34,051 bases of DNA. Origin: an uncultured Lachnospiraceae bacterium. Its GTDB lineage: Bacteria; Bacillota; Clostridia; Lachnospirales; Lachnospiraceae. Numbering within the stretch: the first letter of the stretch is position 1; the number at the start of each line of letters is the position of its first letter. Below, piece after piece: positions 8,128 to 15,899 of the stretch. The DNA is taken from contig CALZBR010000028.1 in NCBI GenBank assembly GCA_945621435.1, forward strand, positions 1-34,051. Direction: 5' to 3'. The translations under genes and the position numbers were made by a program. The notes beneath the pieces were generated by a model, which was given only the letters and a program-made list of their open reading frames with translations, had not been told where the DNA came from and did no database searches.

Positions 8128-8733
8128 TCAACGTTCTTCCCTTCTGACCATAGAAATAAACCTCTCTATCTTCTCCGGATCCTTATAGCCTTCCGTCTCC
8201 ACTCCTCCGGAGACGTCCAAAAGCTCCGCCCGGGTCCTCAGTGCCAGGGGCAGGTTATCCTCCTTCAATCCCCCTGCCAGACCAAAGGGTCTGTCCAGAC
8301 TCTCCAGACAGCTCCAGTCAAAGGTTATGCCTTCTCCCTGCCCGGCATCCAGCAAGATAAAATCCGCCGTACTCCTTGCCGCCAACTGCAGCTCCTCTCC
8401 GGTTTTCACCTGAAAGGCCTGCCAGATCGGTTGAACCGTAAGGCTGCGGAGGGTAGTCAGATATTCTTCGGTCTCCTGCCCATGCAGCTGGGCAATGGAG
8501 ACGACACCCTGATTCAAAAGCTCTGCCACAAGCTCCGGAGGCTGGTTCACAAACACCCCCACCGGAATCACCGAAGGATTCAGTTCTCTGCGCAAAAGCT
8601 TTACCTGCTCCGGAATCAGATTCCTTTTGCTCTTTGGAAAATTGATGACAAAGCCGCAATACTCCGGTTTGAGCAGATTCACGGTCTCGATATCCTCCGG
8701 TCTGGTCAGACCACAAATCTTGATTTTTTTCAT
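8128..8733 (-). CDS. trpF: phosphoribosylanthranilate isomerase
   Basis: The enzyme performs the Amadori rearrangement of phosphoribosyl-anthranilate, the third step of tryptophan synthesis. MKKIKICGLTRPEDI carries the signature CGLTR with the catalytic Cys. The remainder shows PVGVFVNQ, VSIAQLHGQE, the catalytic Asp in FILLDAG, and the phosphate-binding DVSGGVETEGYKD. Length 201 is normal. It lies between trpC (32 nt upstream) and trpB in the same direction, as a free-standing gene rather than fused to trpC as in enteric bacteria. Confidence 0.96.
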   Translation of the reverse strand: MKKIKICGLTRPEDIETVNLLKPEYCGFVINFPKSKRNLIPEQVKLLRRELNPSVIPVGVFVNQPPELVAELLNQGVVSIAQLHGQETEEYLTTLRSLTVQPIWQAFQVKTGEELQLAARSTADFILLDAGQGEGITFDWSCLESLDRPFGLAGGLKEDNLPLALRTRAELLDVSGGVETEGYKDPEKIERFISMVRREER

Positions 8734-8765
8734 AGTCCATCCTCCCGCAGTCTTCCGGGACTGCC

Positions 8766-9608
8766 TTATCCTGCTTCCTCTCCCCGCAGTCTCCTGAGGG
8801 CTTCTCTCTTATCCCGTGCCCGCATGAGGGTCTCCCCTACCAACACTGCATCGACTCCCTGTCTTCGAAGCACCGCCACATCCTCCGGCGTGCGGATACC
8901 GCTCTCTGCCACAAACACCACCTCAGGCGGTACCAGTTCCCGGAGTCTGGAGCTGTTTTCGATGTCCACGGTAAAATCTTTGAGATTGCGGTTATTCACG
9001 CCGATGATTTCAGCCCCCGCCAGGACAGCGTCCCTGATCTCCTTTTCATCGTGGGTTTCCACCAGTGCGACCAGCCCAAGCTCCTTGCAGATTCCCAGAT
9101 ACCTTGCAATCGTTTCCCCATCCAGCAGTGCACAGATCAATAGCACCGCATCTGCCCCCATGACCTTTGCCTGATATATCTGATATTCGTCCACCACGAA
9201 ATCCTTGCGCAGCATCGGCACCGTAACCTGCCCTCTTATTTCCCCGAATATCTCATCGGAGCCCAGAAACCATTTGGGCTCTGTCAGACAGGAGATACAA
9301 TCTGCTCCTGCGTCCTCATATTCCCTCGCTATCTCCACATAAGGAAACTCTTCCGCGATGACGCCCTTGGAGGGAGAGGCCTTCTTCACCTCGCAGATAA
9401 AGCTGACCCCGGGCTTTTTCAATGCGGCGAGGAAGGGTTGTCCGGCTGTTCCTTGAGCACTCTGCCCATCTGTCCCCCGGAAACCATGTCTTCCCGCCCC
9501 CTGCAGCATCTTACACTGTTCCTTCAACGCCTCCGGGGAAAGTCTTTCCTTGTCCCTTGCCACCCGCACTCTTGCATAGTCCGCAATTGTCTGTAATATC
9601 GTTTCCAT
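8766..9608 (-). CDS. trpC: indole-3-glycerol phosphate synthase
   Basis: The enzyme closes the indole ring of the carboxyphenylamino-deoxyribulose phosphate intermediate. The TIM barrel shows FICEVKKASPSKG with the catalytic Lys, then CLTEPKWFLG, LRKDFVVDEYQ, and GVNNRNLKDFTVD, ending with AESGI and VLVGETLMRA. Length 280 is slightly long. The excess is a glycine- and glutamine-rich stretch at about residues 37-57, just before the barrel, where most relatives have a short linker. It starts 12 nt after the trpD stop with an AGAGGAA ribosome binding site. Confidence 0.96.
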   Translation of the reverse strand: METILQTIADYARVRVARDKERLSPEALKEQCKMLQGAGRHGFRGTDGQSAQGTAGQPFLAALKKPGVSFICEVKKASPSKGVIAEEFPYVEIAREYEDAGADCISCLTEPKWFLGSDEIFGEIRGQVTVPMLRKDFVVDEYQIYQAKVMGADAVLLICALLDGETIARYLGICKELGLVALVETHDEKEIRDAVLAGAEIIGVNNRNLKDFTVDIENSSRLRELVPPEVVFVAESGIRTPEDVAVLRRQGVDAVLVGETLMRARDKREALRRLRGEEAG

Positions 9609-9620
9609 GTTCCATTCCTC

Positions 9621-10634
9621 TCAGTTGGTAGCCTTGATGAATTCCTCCAGCTTCTGCAATGCCGCGCCGGAATCAATGAGCTCCGCTGCCAGCTTTATCC
9701 CTTCTGCCAGACTCTCGGCCTTGCCTGCAATATACAGGGCAGCTCCCGCATTCATCAGCACCACATCCCGTCTGGGTCCTTTTTCTCCCTTGAGAATGCT
9801 TCTGGTAATCTCTGCGTTTTCCCCGGGTGTACCGCCCACCAGCTCCTCCTTTTTGCAACGCTTCAGTCCGAAATCCTCGGGACAGATCTCGTAGCTCTTG
9901 TAGGTGCCATCCCGGAACTCACATACCGAGGTAGGAGCGCTCAGGGAGATCTCATCCAGCTTGTCCTGACCATAGACCACCATGCCCCGCTTTACTCCCA
10001 GGCTGTAAAGCACTCTCGCCAGGGGTTCCACCAGAGAACCATCATACACCCCAAGCAGCTGCATGGAGGGGGAGGCTGGATTGGTCAGGGGACCCAGGAT
10101 ATTAAACACGGTACGGATTCCAAGCTCTTTTCTGATAGAGCCCACATATTTCATGGAGGTGTGATACTTCTGGGCAAAGAAGAAACAAATACCCACCTTT
10201 TTCAACAGCTCCACACATTGCTCGGGAGACTGGTCCAGATTGACTCCCAGGGCTTCCAGGCAATCAGCCGTGCCGGAGCTGGAAGAGGCTGCACGATTTC
10301 CGTGCTTTGACACCTTCACTCCTGCCGCCGCCGTAATCAGTGCGGAGGTGGTGGAGATATTGAAGCTGTGCGCGCCATCGCCGCCGGTACCAACGATTTC
10401 CATCAGCTCCATGTCACATTCCACCTTCATGGCATGGTCACGCATGGCTGCTGCACAGCCGGAGATCTCATCGATGGTCTCCGCCTTGGTGCTCTTTGTG
10501 GAAAGAGCCGCCAGAAAGGCTGCGTTCTGCGTCGGTGTGGTCTCCCCGCTCATGATTTCATTCATCACGGCATAAGCCTCGTCATAAGTCAGATCCTGTT
10601 TATCTACGATTTTAACAATTGCCTCTTTAATCAT
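9621..10634 (-). CDS. trpD: anthranilate phosphoribosyltransferase
   Basis: The enzyme joins anthranilate to PRPP. Motifs are the glycine loop [15 protein letters not shown], the [12 protein letters not shown] region that binds anthranilate and pyrophosphate, and the metal-binding GQDKLDEIS. Length 337 is typical of the stand-alone enzyme. The start overlaps the trpG stop by 8 nt (ATGATTAA), implying coupled translation. In enteric bacteria this domain is fused to TrpG; here it is separate. Confidence 0.97.
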   Translation of the reverse strand: MIKEAIVKIVDKQDLTYDEAYAVMNEIMSGETTPTQNAAFLAALSTKSTKAETIDEISGCAAAMRDHAMKVECDMELMEIVGTGGDGAHSFNISTTSALITAAAGVKVSKHGNRAASSSSGTADCLEALGVNLDQSPEQCVELLKKVGICFFFAQKYHTSMKYVGSIRKELGIRTVFNILGPLTNPASPSMQLLGVYDGSLVEPLARVLYSLGVKRGMVVYGQDKLDEISLSAPTSVCEFRDGTYKSYEICPEDFGLKRCKKEELVGGTPGENAEITRSILKGEKGPRRDVVLMNAGAALYIAGKAESLAEGIKLAAELIDSGAALQKLEEFIKATN

Positions 10635-11223
10635 TGTTTTTCTCCTTTCCTGCCCCTGCGACAGCCAAAAAGTTTATTAACATTTGTTTTCCCTCCGGCG
10701 TCATAATGGACTCCGGATGAAACTGTACTCCGTAAATGGGATATTTCTCGTGCATGACCGCCATGACCTCTCCGTCGTCGGCTCTGGCTGTCACCTTCAG
10801 CTCCGGTGGAAGGGTATCCTCTGCCACCGCCAGGGAATGATATCTGGCTACCGGGACAGCCTCCTCCAGCCCCTCAAACAGCCTGCAGCCGGGATCCAGA
10901 CTTGTCATGGACTGTTTTCCGTGCATCAGTGTCTTTGCGTAAGAAACGGTAGCTCCAAAGGCGATGCAGATAGCCTGATGCCCCAGGCAGACGCCCAGGA
11001 TAGGGATTTCTCCTCCCAGCTTCTGTATCACCTCCACACAGATTCCCGCATCCTCCGGTTTCCCGGGACCGGGGGAAAGGATAATCGCCTCCGGGTGCCA
11101 TTCCCGGATCTCCTCCGGTGTAGCCGCGTCATTCCGGATGACCCTGATGTCCGGCCGCAGGGAACCCACCAGCTGATACAGGTTGTAGGAAAAGCTGTCA
11201 TAATTGTCAATCAATAGAATCAT
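10627..11223 (-). CDS. trpG: anthranilate synthase component II (glutamine amidotransferase)
   Basis: This class I glutamine amidotransferase supplies ammonia to Trp[16 protein letters not shown] begins the domain, [12 protein letters not shown] forms the oxyanion strand, GVCLGHQAI carries the nucleophilic Cys, and [10 protein letters not shown] carries the His-Glu of the triad. Length is 198 residues. The start at 11223 shares one base with the trpE stop (TGATG). An open frame extends about 20 codons upstream into trpE but has no family resemblance. It could also serve para-aminobenzoate synthesis, which is common in this phylum, but its place in the trp operon makes tryptophan the main role. 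Confidence 0.97.
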   Translation of the reverse strand: MILLIDNYDSFSYNLYQLVGSLRPDIRVIRNDAATPEEIREWHPEAIILSPGPGKPEDAGICVEVIQKLGGEIPILGVCLGHQAICIAFGATVSYAKTLMHGKQSMTSLDPGCRLFEGLEEAVPVARYHSLAVAEDTLPPELKVTARADDGEVMAVMHEKYPIYGVQFHPESIMTPEGKQMLINFLAVAGAGKEKNND

Positions 11224-12689
11224 CACTGCACCTCCTCTGCCAGCTTCAGCGCCTTTACGACGGCAGCCGCCTTGTTCATACACTCCTGATACTCTGTCTC
11301 CGGCACGGAATCCGCTACGATTCCCGCCCCGCTTTTGACAAACACCTTGCCGTTCTTTTTATAGGCAATACGGATGGCGATACAGGTATCCAGGTTCCCC
11401 GCAAAGTCCAGATAACCGATAGCGCCGCCGTAGATTCCCCGCTTGTTATTCTCAATATCATTGATCAGCTGACAGGCCTTGATCTTGGGCGCTCCGGATA
11501 AGGTTCCCGCCGGCAGGACCGCCATCACCGCATCCAGGGCATCCCTACCCTCTGCCAGCTCTCCCCGTACAGTGGAGCCGATGTGCATGACATGGGAGTA
11601 TCTCTCGATGGAATGATATTTCTCCACGGTAACACTGCCGAAGCTGCTGATTTTTCCCAGGTCATTCCGTCCCAGATCCACCAGCATATTGTGCTCTGCC
11701 AGCTCCTTGGGATCTGCCAGCAGTTCCTCCTCCAGTCTTTTGTCCTCCGCTTCATCCCTTCCTCTGGGTCGGGTGCCTGCCAGGGGAAAGGTTCTTAAGA
11801 CGCCATCCTCCAGCTTCACCAGGGTCTCGGGAGATGCCCCTGCCACCTCCATATCCGAGCTGGAAAAATAAAACATGTAAGGGGACGGATTCACGGTTCT
11901 TAAAATGCGGTAGGCATTGAACAGCGTCCCCTCGTACCTGGCCTCCATTCTGTTGGAAAGGACAATCTGGAAAATATCCCCCTCCTTGATATGATGCTTG
12001 GCCTTCTGTACCATACCGCAATAGGTTTCCTTGTCAAACAGAGAAGTTATCTCCGATTTCAGCCTGCCCGGCTCATCCGCCCGGGGCTTCCCATGGACGA
12101 TCAGCTCCGCCATCTCCTGCAGCTTCTCCGTTGCCCTGCCGTATTCCTCCTCAAGGTTTTCCAGCCTTATGTTCACGATCAGCACGATTTTGCCTCTGTA
12201 ATTGTCGAAGGCAATCACCTTGTCGAAGAGCATCAGGTCCACATCCTTGAAGCCCTCCGTATCCTCTGCGTCCAGCTTCAGGGTGGGCTCGGAATACTTC
12301 AGATAATCGTAGGAGAAATATCCCACCAGCCCTCCGGTAAAGGTGGGCATCCCCTGAAATACGGGACTTCTATACTCCTCCAGAACCTCCCTGATGTACT
12401 TTCCGGGATCACCGGTGGTAAAGCATCTGTCACCCACCTTCATCTCGCCGTTGGTACAGGTGATTTCCAGCTTCGGTTCGTAGCCGAGAAAGGTATATCT
12501 GCCCCATTTTTCCCGGTCCTCCATGGACTCCAGCATATAACAGTGGTCCGAAACATTTTTCAGAATCCGCATCACCTCGATGGGCGTTTTGATATCCGAG
12601 AGAATCTCCGTGCATACCGGTGCGGTTTTGTAATCACCGTCCTCGGTTCTGTTCCGGATTTCCTCAAGAGATGGATAAAAATTCAACAT
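11223..12689 (-). CDS. trpE: anthranilate synthase component I
   Basis: TrpE converts chorismate to anthranilate, using ammonia from TrpG. The chorismate-binding C-terminal half shows FQIVLSNRMEA, YMFYFSSSDMEVAGASPE, PLAGTRPRG, VDLGRNDLG, LPAGTLSGAPK and YGGAIGYLDF. The N-terminal motif MLESMEDREKWGRYTFLG corresponds to the tryptophan feedback site (usually LLES), so the enzyme is probably inhibited by tryptophan. Length is 488. AAAGGAG lies 8 nt before the ATG. It is the first gene of the operon, behind a T-box leader. Confidence 0.98.
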   Translation of the reverse strand: MLNFYPSLEEIRNRTEDGDYKTAPVCTEILSDIKTPIEVMRILKNVSDHCYMLESMEDREKWGRYTFLGYEPKLEITCTNGEMKVGDRCFTTGDPGKYIREVLEEYRSPVFQGMPTFTGGLVGYFSYDYLKYSEPTLKLDAEDTEGFKDVDLMLFDKVIAFDNYRGKIVLIVNIRLENLEEEYGRATEKLQEMAELIVHGKPRADEPGRLKSEITSLFDKETYCGMVQKAKHHIKEGDIFQIVLSNRMEARYEGTLFNAYRILRTVNPSPYMFYFSSSDMEVAGASPETLVKLEDGVLRTFPLAGTRPRGRDEAEDKRLEEELLADPKELAEHNMLVDLGRNDLGKISSFGSVTVEKYHSIERYSHVMHIGSTVRGELAEGRDALDAVMAVLPAGTLSGAPKIKACQLINDIENNKRGIYGGAIGYLDFAGNLDTCIAIRIAYKKNGKVFVKSGAGIVADSVPETEYQECMNKAAAVVKALKLAEEVQ

Positions 12690-12744
12690 AGCCTGCTCCT
12701 TTCCGCCCTCACACCGGGCTGCACCTGTCGTATCTGCGGCAAAT

Positions 12745-12783
12745 AAAAAATCCCTGACAAAATAACATCTATTTTGTCAAGGA
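12745..12783 (-). terminator. T-box regulated terminator upstream of trpE
   Basis: TCCTTGACAAAATA and TATTTTGTCAGGGA form a near-perfect stem around a short loop on the minus strand, followed by TTTTTTATTT. Its 5' arm (CCTT) is the part that would pair with the T-box AAGG in the antiterminator, so the two folds are mutually exclusive. Confidence 0.9.
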
Positions 12784-13043
12784 CGAATTCACAAAATCCG
12801 CGTTGCCACCTTGATTTGCGGCTTACGCCGCACCCTCAGCGGGATACCATCATATCCCCGGCAACTGACGTATGCCCACACGTTGCAGAATACTCTCGAA
12901 AGCAAACCCGGCTTTCGATTTCCCCACACCCTCAGCGGTCCATTTGATGACTTGTTTTCCATCTGCTTCTCAGCCACACAGACTCTCTGTAGGAGCATCA
13001 TCACCGTTATCTCCGCTTCAACGGTTTAAAGCGCTATCAAATT
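12745..13043 (-). promoter_or_regulatory. T-box leader of the trp operon, tRNA-Trp specific
   Basis: The minus-strand leader has the T-box sequence AAGGTGGCAACGCGG (12798-12812), a variant of the usual AGGGTGGNACCGCG. Stem I is closed by AGCGG (13012-13016) pairing with CCGCT (12934-12938). Immediately before the 3' arm the specifier triplet TGG lies at 12940-12942, followed by A, as in known specifier loops. The bulge TGGC (12805-12808) pairs with a tRNA end GCCA, matching the G discriminator base of bacterial tRNA-Trp. Uncharged tRNA-Trp should stabilise the antiterminator (AAGG with CCTT at 12779-12782) and allow trp transcription. Confidence 0.92.
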
Positions 13044-13049
13044 TTCTAT

Positions 13050-13078
13050 AGAATAACTCCAACTGAACCGGCTGTCAA
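13050..13078 (-). promoter_or_regulatory. trp operon promoter
   Basis: TTGACA (13073-13078) and TATTCT (13050-13055) on the minus strand are separated by 17 bp. Transcription would begin near 13043, just ahead of the T-box stem I. Confidence 0.75.
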
Positions 13079-13139
13079 GTGTCTCAATTATGATATTTAT
13101 TTTTTACATCATAAGTTTTTCTTAGTATAACGCCGTCCT

Positions 13140-13982
13140 TTACCGAATCACTACTTCTCCCGTGCATTCCATCACCGGATTATCTCTGATAATCTCTCCC
13201 ACACTGTCCGCTGTAATCACACCGCTCCTGGGGTTCTTCACGGATATGATATGCCCTTTCACATCCGCTTCCACATCGGAGTATTCAAAAGACAGATCCG
13301 TATCCTCCATGGTACAGTTCACCAGCTTCAGGTTCCTGCAATAACACAACGGCTGAGTACCGATAATCCTGCAATTGATCAGGGTCAGATTCTCAGAGAA
13401 CCAGGCAAGGTACTCCCCCTTTACAACGCTGTCACTGACAGTGACATTCTTACTATGCCAGAAAGCATCCTTCGTATCCAACACAGAATCCCTGATTTCC
13501 AGGTTCTCCATATACTGAAAAGAATACTTCCCCCTCATGGTCACATGTTCCAGTTTCACATTACTGCTGTCCAGGAACAGATACTCGGAGCATATCTCTG
13601 TATTTTTCATTGTGATATCACTGCTTTTCCAGCCGAACTCCGGGGATTCCACCTTGCAATTCTTCAGCACGACATTATGACACTCCCGGACGGCTTTGAT
13701 TCCGTTCAGGACGCAATTCTTTATCTCCCCGTTATCGGAATACCAGATTGCAGCACGAGTTTTCTCATCCATGGTTGTATTTTTCAAAGCAAATCCTTTC
13801 ACGTGCCACAAAGGATAACGAAGTGAAAAATCACAATGCTCCAATACAATATTTCCGGATTCCTTCAAGACAGATTCTCCGTCTGCCGGTCCCGCAAAAA
13901 CACAATTCCTGATATCGCAATTCCAAGTATTGTACAAGGCTCTTTCTTCCTCAAATTGCCTGTTCTCAATCAGCTGTCTCAT
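13140..13982 (-). CDS. DUF3737-type right-handed beta-helix protein
   Basis: The 280-residue protein is built from short repeats of about 19-22 residues with the pattern polar-x-hydrophobic-x-(N/D)-C, for example IRNCVF, IVLEHCDF, EIKNCVL, VVLKNCKV, LTLINCRI and LKLVNCTM. This is typical of a parallel beta-helix and resembles the DUF3737 family, whose function is not known to me. No signal peptide or membrane segment is seen, so it is probably cytosolic. ATG 13982 is chosen for GGAGG 7 nt upstream. It is 36 nt downstream of the Exb-like genes, apparently in the same transcript. A link to that complex is an inference. Confidence 0.75.
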   Translation of the reverse strand: MRQLIENRQFEEERALYNTWNCDIRNCVFAGPADGESVLKESGNIVLEHCDFSLRYPLWHVKGFALKNTTMDEKTRAAIWYSDNGEIKNCVLNGIKAVRECHNVVLKNCKVESPEFGWKSSDITMKNTEICSEYLFLDSSNVKLEHVTMRGKYSFQYMENLEIRDSVLDTKDAFWHSKNVTVSDSVVKGEYLAWFSENLTLINCRIIGTQPLCYCRNLKLVNCTMEDTDLSFEYSDVEADVKGHIISVKNPRSGVITADSVGEIIRDNPVMECTGEVVIR

Positions 13983-14018
13983 AGCCTTCCTCCGACGTCC
14001 TCCCAACTCATTGGTTTA

Positions 14019-14468
14019 TTACTCCACCACGCTGATTCCGTAGCTGTCAAACAACGCTTTCAGATCATTCCACAACGCGTTTGTCGCATAGTTATCCTCA
14101 AGCACATAGGTAGTCTGTGTTGTCCCGCCCTCCTGTTTCAGGAGATCCTCAATATCCGACAATGTCTTTTCTTCTCCATCGATCAGAATCTGTTTCTGTT
14201 TCACTACAATCGTGACAATAACCTCTGTGACCTCACTGCTCTCCATGCTGCTCTCCGGCGCAGATTCTACGGAAGCCTCGTCTGACCGGCTGACCTGACT
14301 TTCCCCGGTTTCCTTATCGTTGCCAAAGCCGAACCCGAGCCCGTTCCCCAGTCCGAAGCCTTTTCCGAAAAGGAACATCAGCGCCACGGCAATCATGGCA
14401 GCCATCCCCTTGAACAAGCCCCCGGATTTCTTCTTTTTCTTTCCTTCTTTGTCTTCAGCTTCTTTCAT
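14019..14468 (-). CDS. small membrane protein with ExbD/TolR-like extracytoplasmic domain
   Basis: Product of 149 residues. A Lys-rich N-terminus (about 1-16) is followed by one membrane segment (MAAMIAVALMFLF, about 22-34), a Gly/Phe-rich stretch, a Ser/Glu-rich linker, and a C-terminal domain (about 80-149). That domain has the order VTIVVKQKQILIDGEEKTL, a helix SDIEDLLKQEG, a strand TTYVLEDNYATN and a last helix-strand LWNDLKALFDSYGISVVE. This is the layout of the ExbD/TolR periplasmic domain, but the segment lacks the channel Asp. The ATG overlaps the upstream gene's stop (ATGA) and has AGGAGG at about 8 nt. The family match is my own motif reading and should be treated as tentative. Confidence 0.7.
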   Translation of the reverse strand: MKEAEDKEGKKKKKSGGLFKGMAAMIAVALMFLFGKGFGLGNGLGFGFGNDKETGESQVSRSDEASVESAPESSMESSEVTEVIVTIVVKQKQILIDGEEKTLSDIEDLLKQEGGTTQTTYVLEDNYATNALWNDLKALFDSYGISVVE

Positions 14469-15211
14469 TCCATATCCTCCTGATACATTTTAATCTCTTC
14501 CGTAACACATATTTTCCCGAAAGTACGTTCCAGATTCTCCACAGACTCCTTAATAATATCCAAATCTGTCTTTGATATATTCACATCATCATACCGGTAT
14601 TGCACCGAGAACCATAGGATGTCTTTGTCACTCTCCCCCAATGCTTCCGTGAATGCGGAGGTAACATCAACAATCTGCTTCGCTTTGCACTTTGCGCGTT
14701 CTTCCCTTGTCAGTTCAAGATCATGCTCCAGCACGACCGTATCTGCCAATGTATGCTCCGAAGCGTCTCCCGCATTTTGAAAAATATGGACCAGCACTTC
14801 CGCATTACCGGTCTCCGTATTGACTCCGGTTTCGCAGAGTACTACCATCCGGGTCATCCTCTCCAGCGCAAGCTCATACACAGCCGGGTCGTCCTCACTG
14901 ATTTCTGAAAGTGACTTCAGATACTCATATTCGTTCTGAAGCTCTGTGTATTCCATCTGCAGGGTCTGCAATCGGGAAGTGACCTCCGAAAGCTGCTCTT
15001 CGTTGTCCGCCTCATGCTCCAGCTGCTCCAGCAGCTCATCCCGCTCTCCGCTCAGTTCCTCTATCCGGGCTCCCGCCTCGGCCAGAGCCTGTTTGGAATC
15101 CTCATTCACGGAAGCAGAAGCTTTTGCCATATTGCTGACAACGATAAACAGCAGAATCATGATGACATCCAACAGAGAGGTAAAATCAAGAATCAGTTCT
15201 CTCTTCTTCAT
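14465..15211 (-). CDS. ExbD/TolR-like ion-channel partner with coiled coil
   Basis: Product of 248 residues. The N-terminal segment LDFTSLLDVIMILLFIVV matches the ExbD/TolR pattern in which a membrane Asp carries the proton (the Asp of LLDV here). It is followed by a long heptad-rich coiled coil (about residues 35-95, rich in Glu/Leu) and a C-terminal domain (about 100-248) that may contain a diverged ExbD-type fold near ILWFSVQYRYDDVNISKTDL. I chose ATG 15211 for AGAAGG just upstream and the short pre-membrane tail usual for ExbD; GTG 15229, overlapping the upstream stop as GTGA, is an alternative. Together with the ExbB-like protein it should form an ion-driven channel. Confidence 0.78.
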   Translation of the reverse strand: MKKRELILDFTSLLDVIMILLFIVVSNMAKASASVNEDSKQALAEAGARIEELSGERDELLEQLEHEADNEEQLSEVTSRLQTLQMEYTELQNEYEYLKSLSEISEDDPAVYELALERMTRMVVLCETGVNTETGNAEVLVHIFQNAGDASEHTLADTVVLEHDLELTREERAKCKAKQIVDVTSAFTEALGESDKDILWFSVQYRYDDVNISKTDLDIIKESVENLERTFGKICVTEEIKMYQEDME

Positions 15212-15225
15212 AGCCCTTCTCCCAA

Positions 15226-15735
15226 TCACTCTTTTCTGTGTGGATTGAACATATATTCCATATGCTTCTCATTATCTTCTATCTTGTAGGAAACAGAAGC
15301 ATCCGACAGTCTGAATATCAGTGCTGCAACAATACCCCAAAAGGTCGAGGTCAGTGCCGAGAAGAACAGACCGGTGCTCTCGGTTCCCAGGGAATTCACC
15401 ATGGGAATCAGTGATATTACAGTTCCCAGCATTCCCATCAGCGGAAACATAGTGGTTAAATTGGAATAAAGAGCATAATACTGATTCATCTTCTCCCTGT
15501 ATGTCAACAGCTCGTTTGCGGATAATTTTGTTTTTTCCTTTTCCGTGTGATTCTTTAGTAGCTCCTGAGTATCTTCTGTCAGATTGACGGTTCTGTCCTG
15601 CATATTGAAGTGCGCATAGATTCTGTTCGTCCTGTCCAGCGTCTTAAAATACATGACAGCATTAACCGCTGACATCAGAAAGATAATCCAGTCAAATCTC
15701 AGAAAATTATGTAAAAAAACCGACCCAAGCCCCAT
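15226..15735 (-). CDS. MotA/TolQ/ExbB-family channel protein
   Basis: Product of 169 residues with three predicted membrane segments: about 12-31 (FDWIIFLMSAVNAVMYF), about 88-110 (TTMFPLMGMLGTVISLIPMV) and about 120-142 (FSALTSTFWGIVAALIF). Spacing and motifs (PLMGMLGTVISLI, then ALTSTFWGIVAALIF) match the conserved TolQ/ExbB pore helices. It is shorter than ExbB or MotA, with a cytoplasmic loop of about 55 residues. Known relatives form pentamers around two ExbD-type subunits and convert ion flow into mechanical work. It heads a four-gene cassette; AAAGGAT precedes the ATG. It is not flagellar MotA: no flagellar gene is nearby and the large cytoplasmic domain is absent. Confidence 0.85.
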   Translation of the reverse strand: MGLGSVFLHNFLRFDWIIFLMSAVNAVMYFKTLDRTNRIYAHFNMQDRTVNLTEDTQELLKNHTEKEKTKLSANELLTYREKMNQYYALYSNLTTMFPLMGMLGTVISLIPMVNSLGTESTGLFFSALTSTFWGIVAALIFRLSDASVSYKIEDNEKHMEYMFNPHRKE

Positions 15736-15851
15736 ATCCTTTGTTCCTCTCTTCCATCATTGCACTTACCTTTCCGCGGGATTGCGTTCCTCGATTGGAA
15801 GTCGCAGATTCGATTGCAGATGTCTTTGTCTGCATCGGGTTCCTTGTCATA

Positions 15852-15880
15852 AATGTACCACAAAAACTGTTTTCTGCCAA
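15852..15880 (-). promoter_or_regulatory. possible promoter of the Exb-like cassette
   Basis: TTGGCA (15875-15880) and TACATT (15852-15857) on the minus strand are separated by 17 bp, about 115 bp before the ExbB-like start. The leader in between holds a small hairpin GATGCAGA/TCTGCAATC but no obvious switch. Confidence 0.4.
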
Positions 15881-15899
15881 GATATACGGAAATATTTGA

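Noticed and set aside
7864..9174. Long plus-strand open frame across trpB, trpF and trpC (436 codons)
   Set aside because: It spans three well-supported genes on the other strand and includes the 14-nt repeat; low-complexity Ser/Leu/Pro content.
13140..15735. Zorya-type defence system
   Set aside because: The motor genes fit the theme, but ZorB-like OmpA domains, long ZorA tails and ZorC/D/E effectors are all absent.
15714..15848. Possible 44-codon leader peptide upstream of the ExbB-like gene, or a frameshifted N-terminus joined at a T7 run
   Set aside because: Its ATG lies at the predicted -10 region, and joining it to the ExbB-like frame would need a +1 shift; the ExbB-like protein already has a complete first membrane segment and a ribosome binding site.
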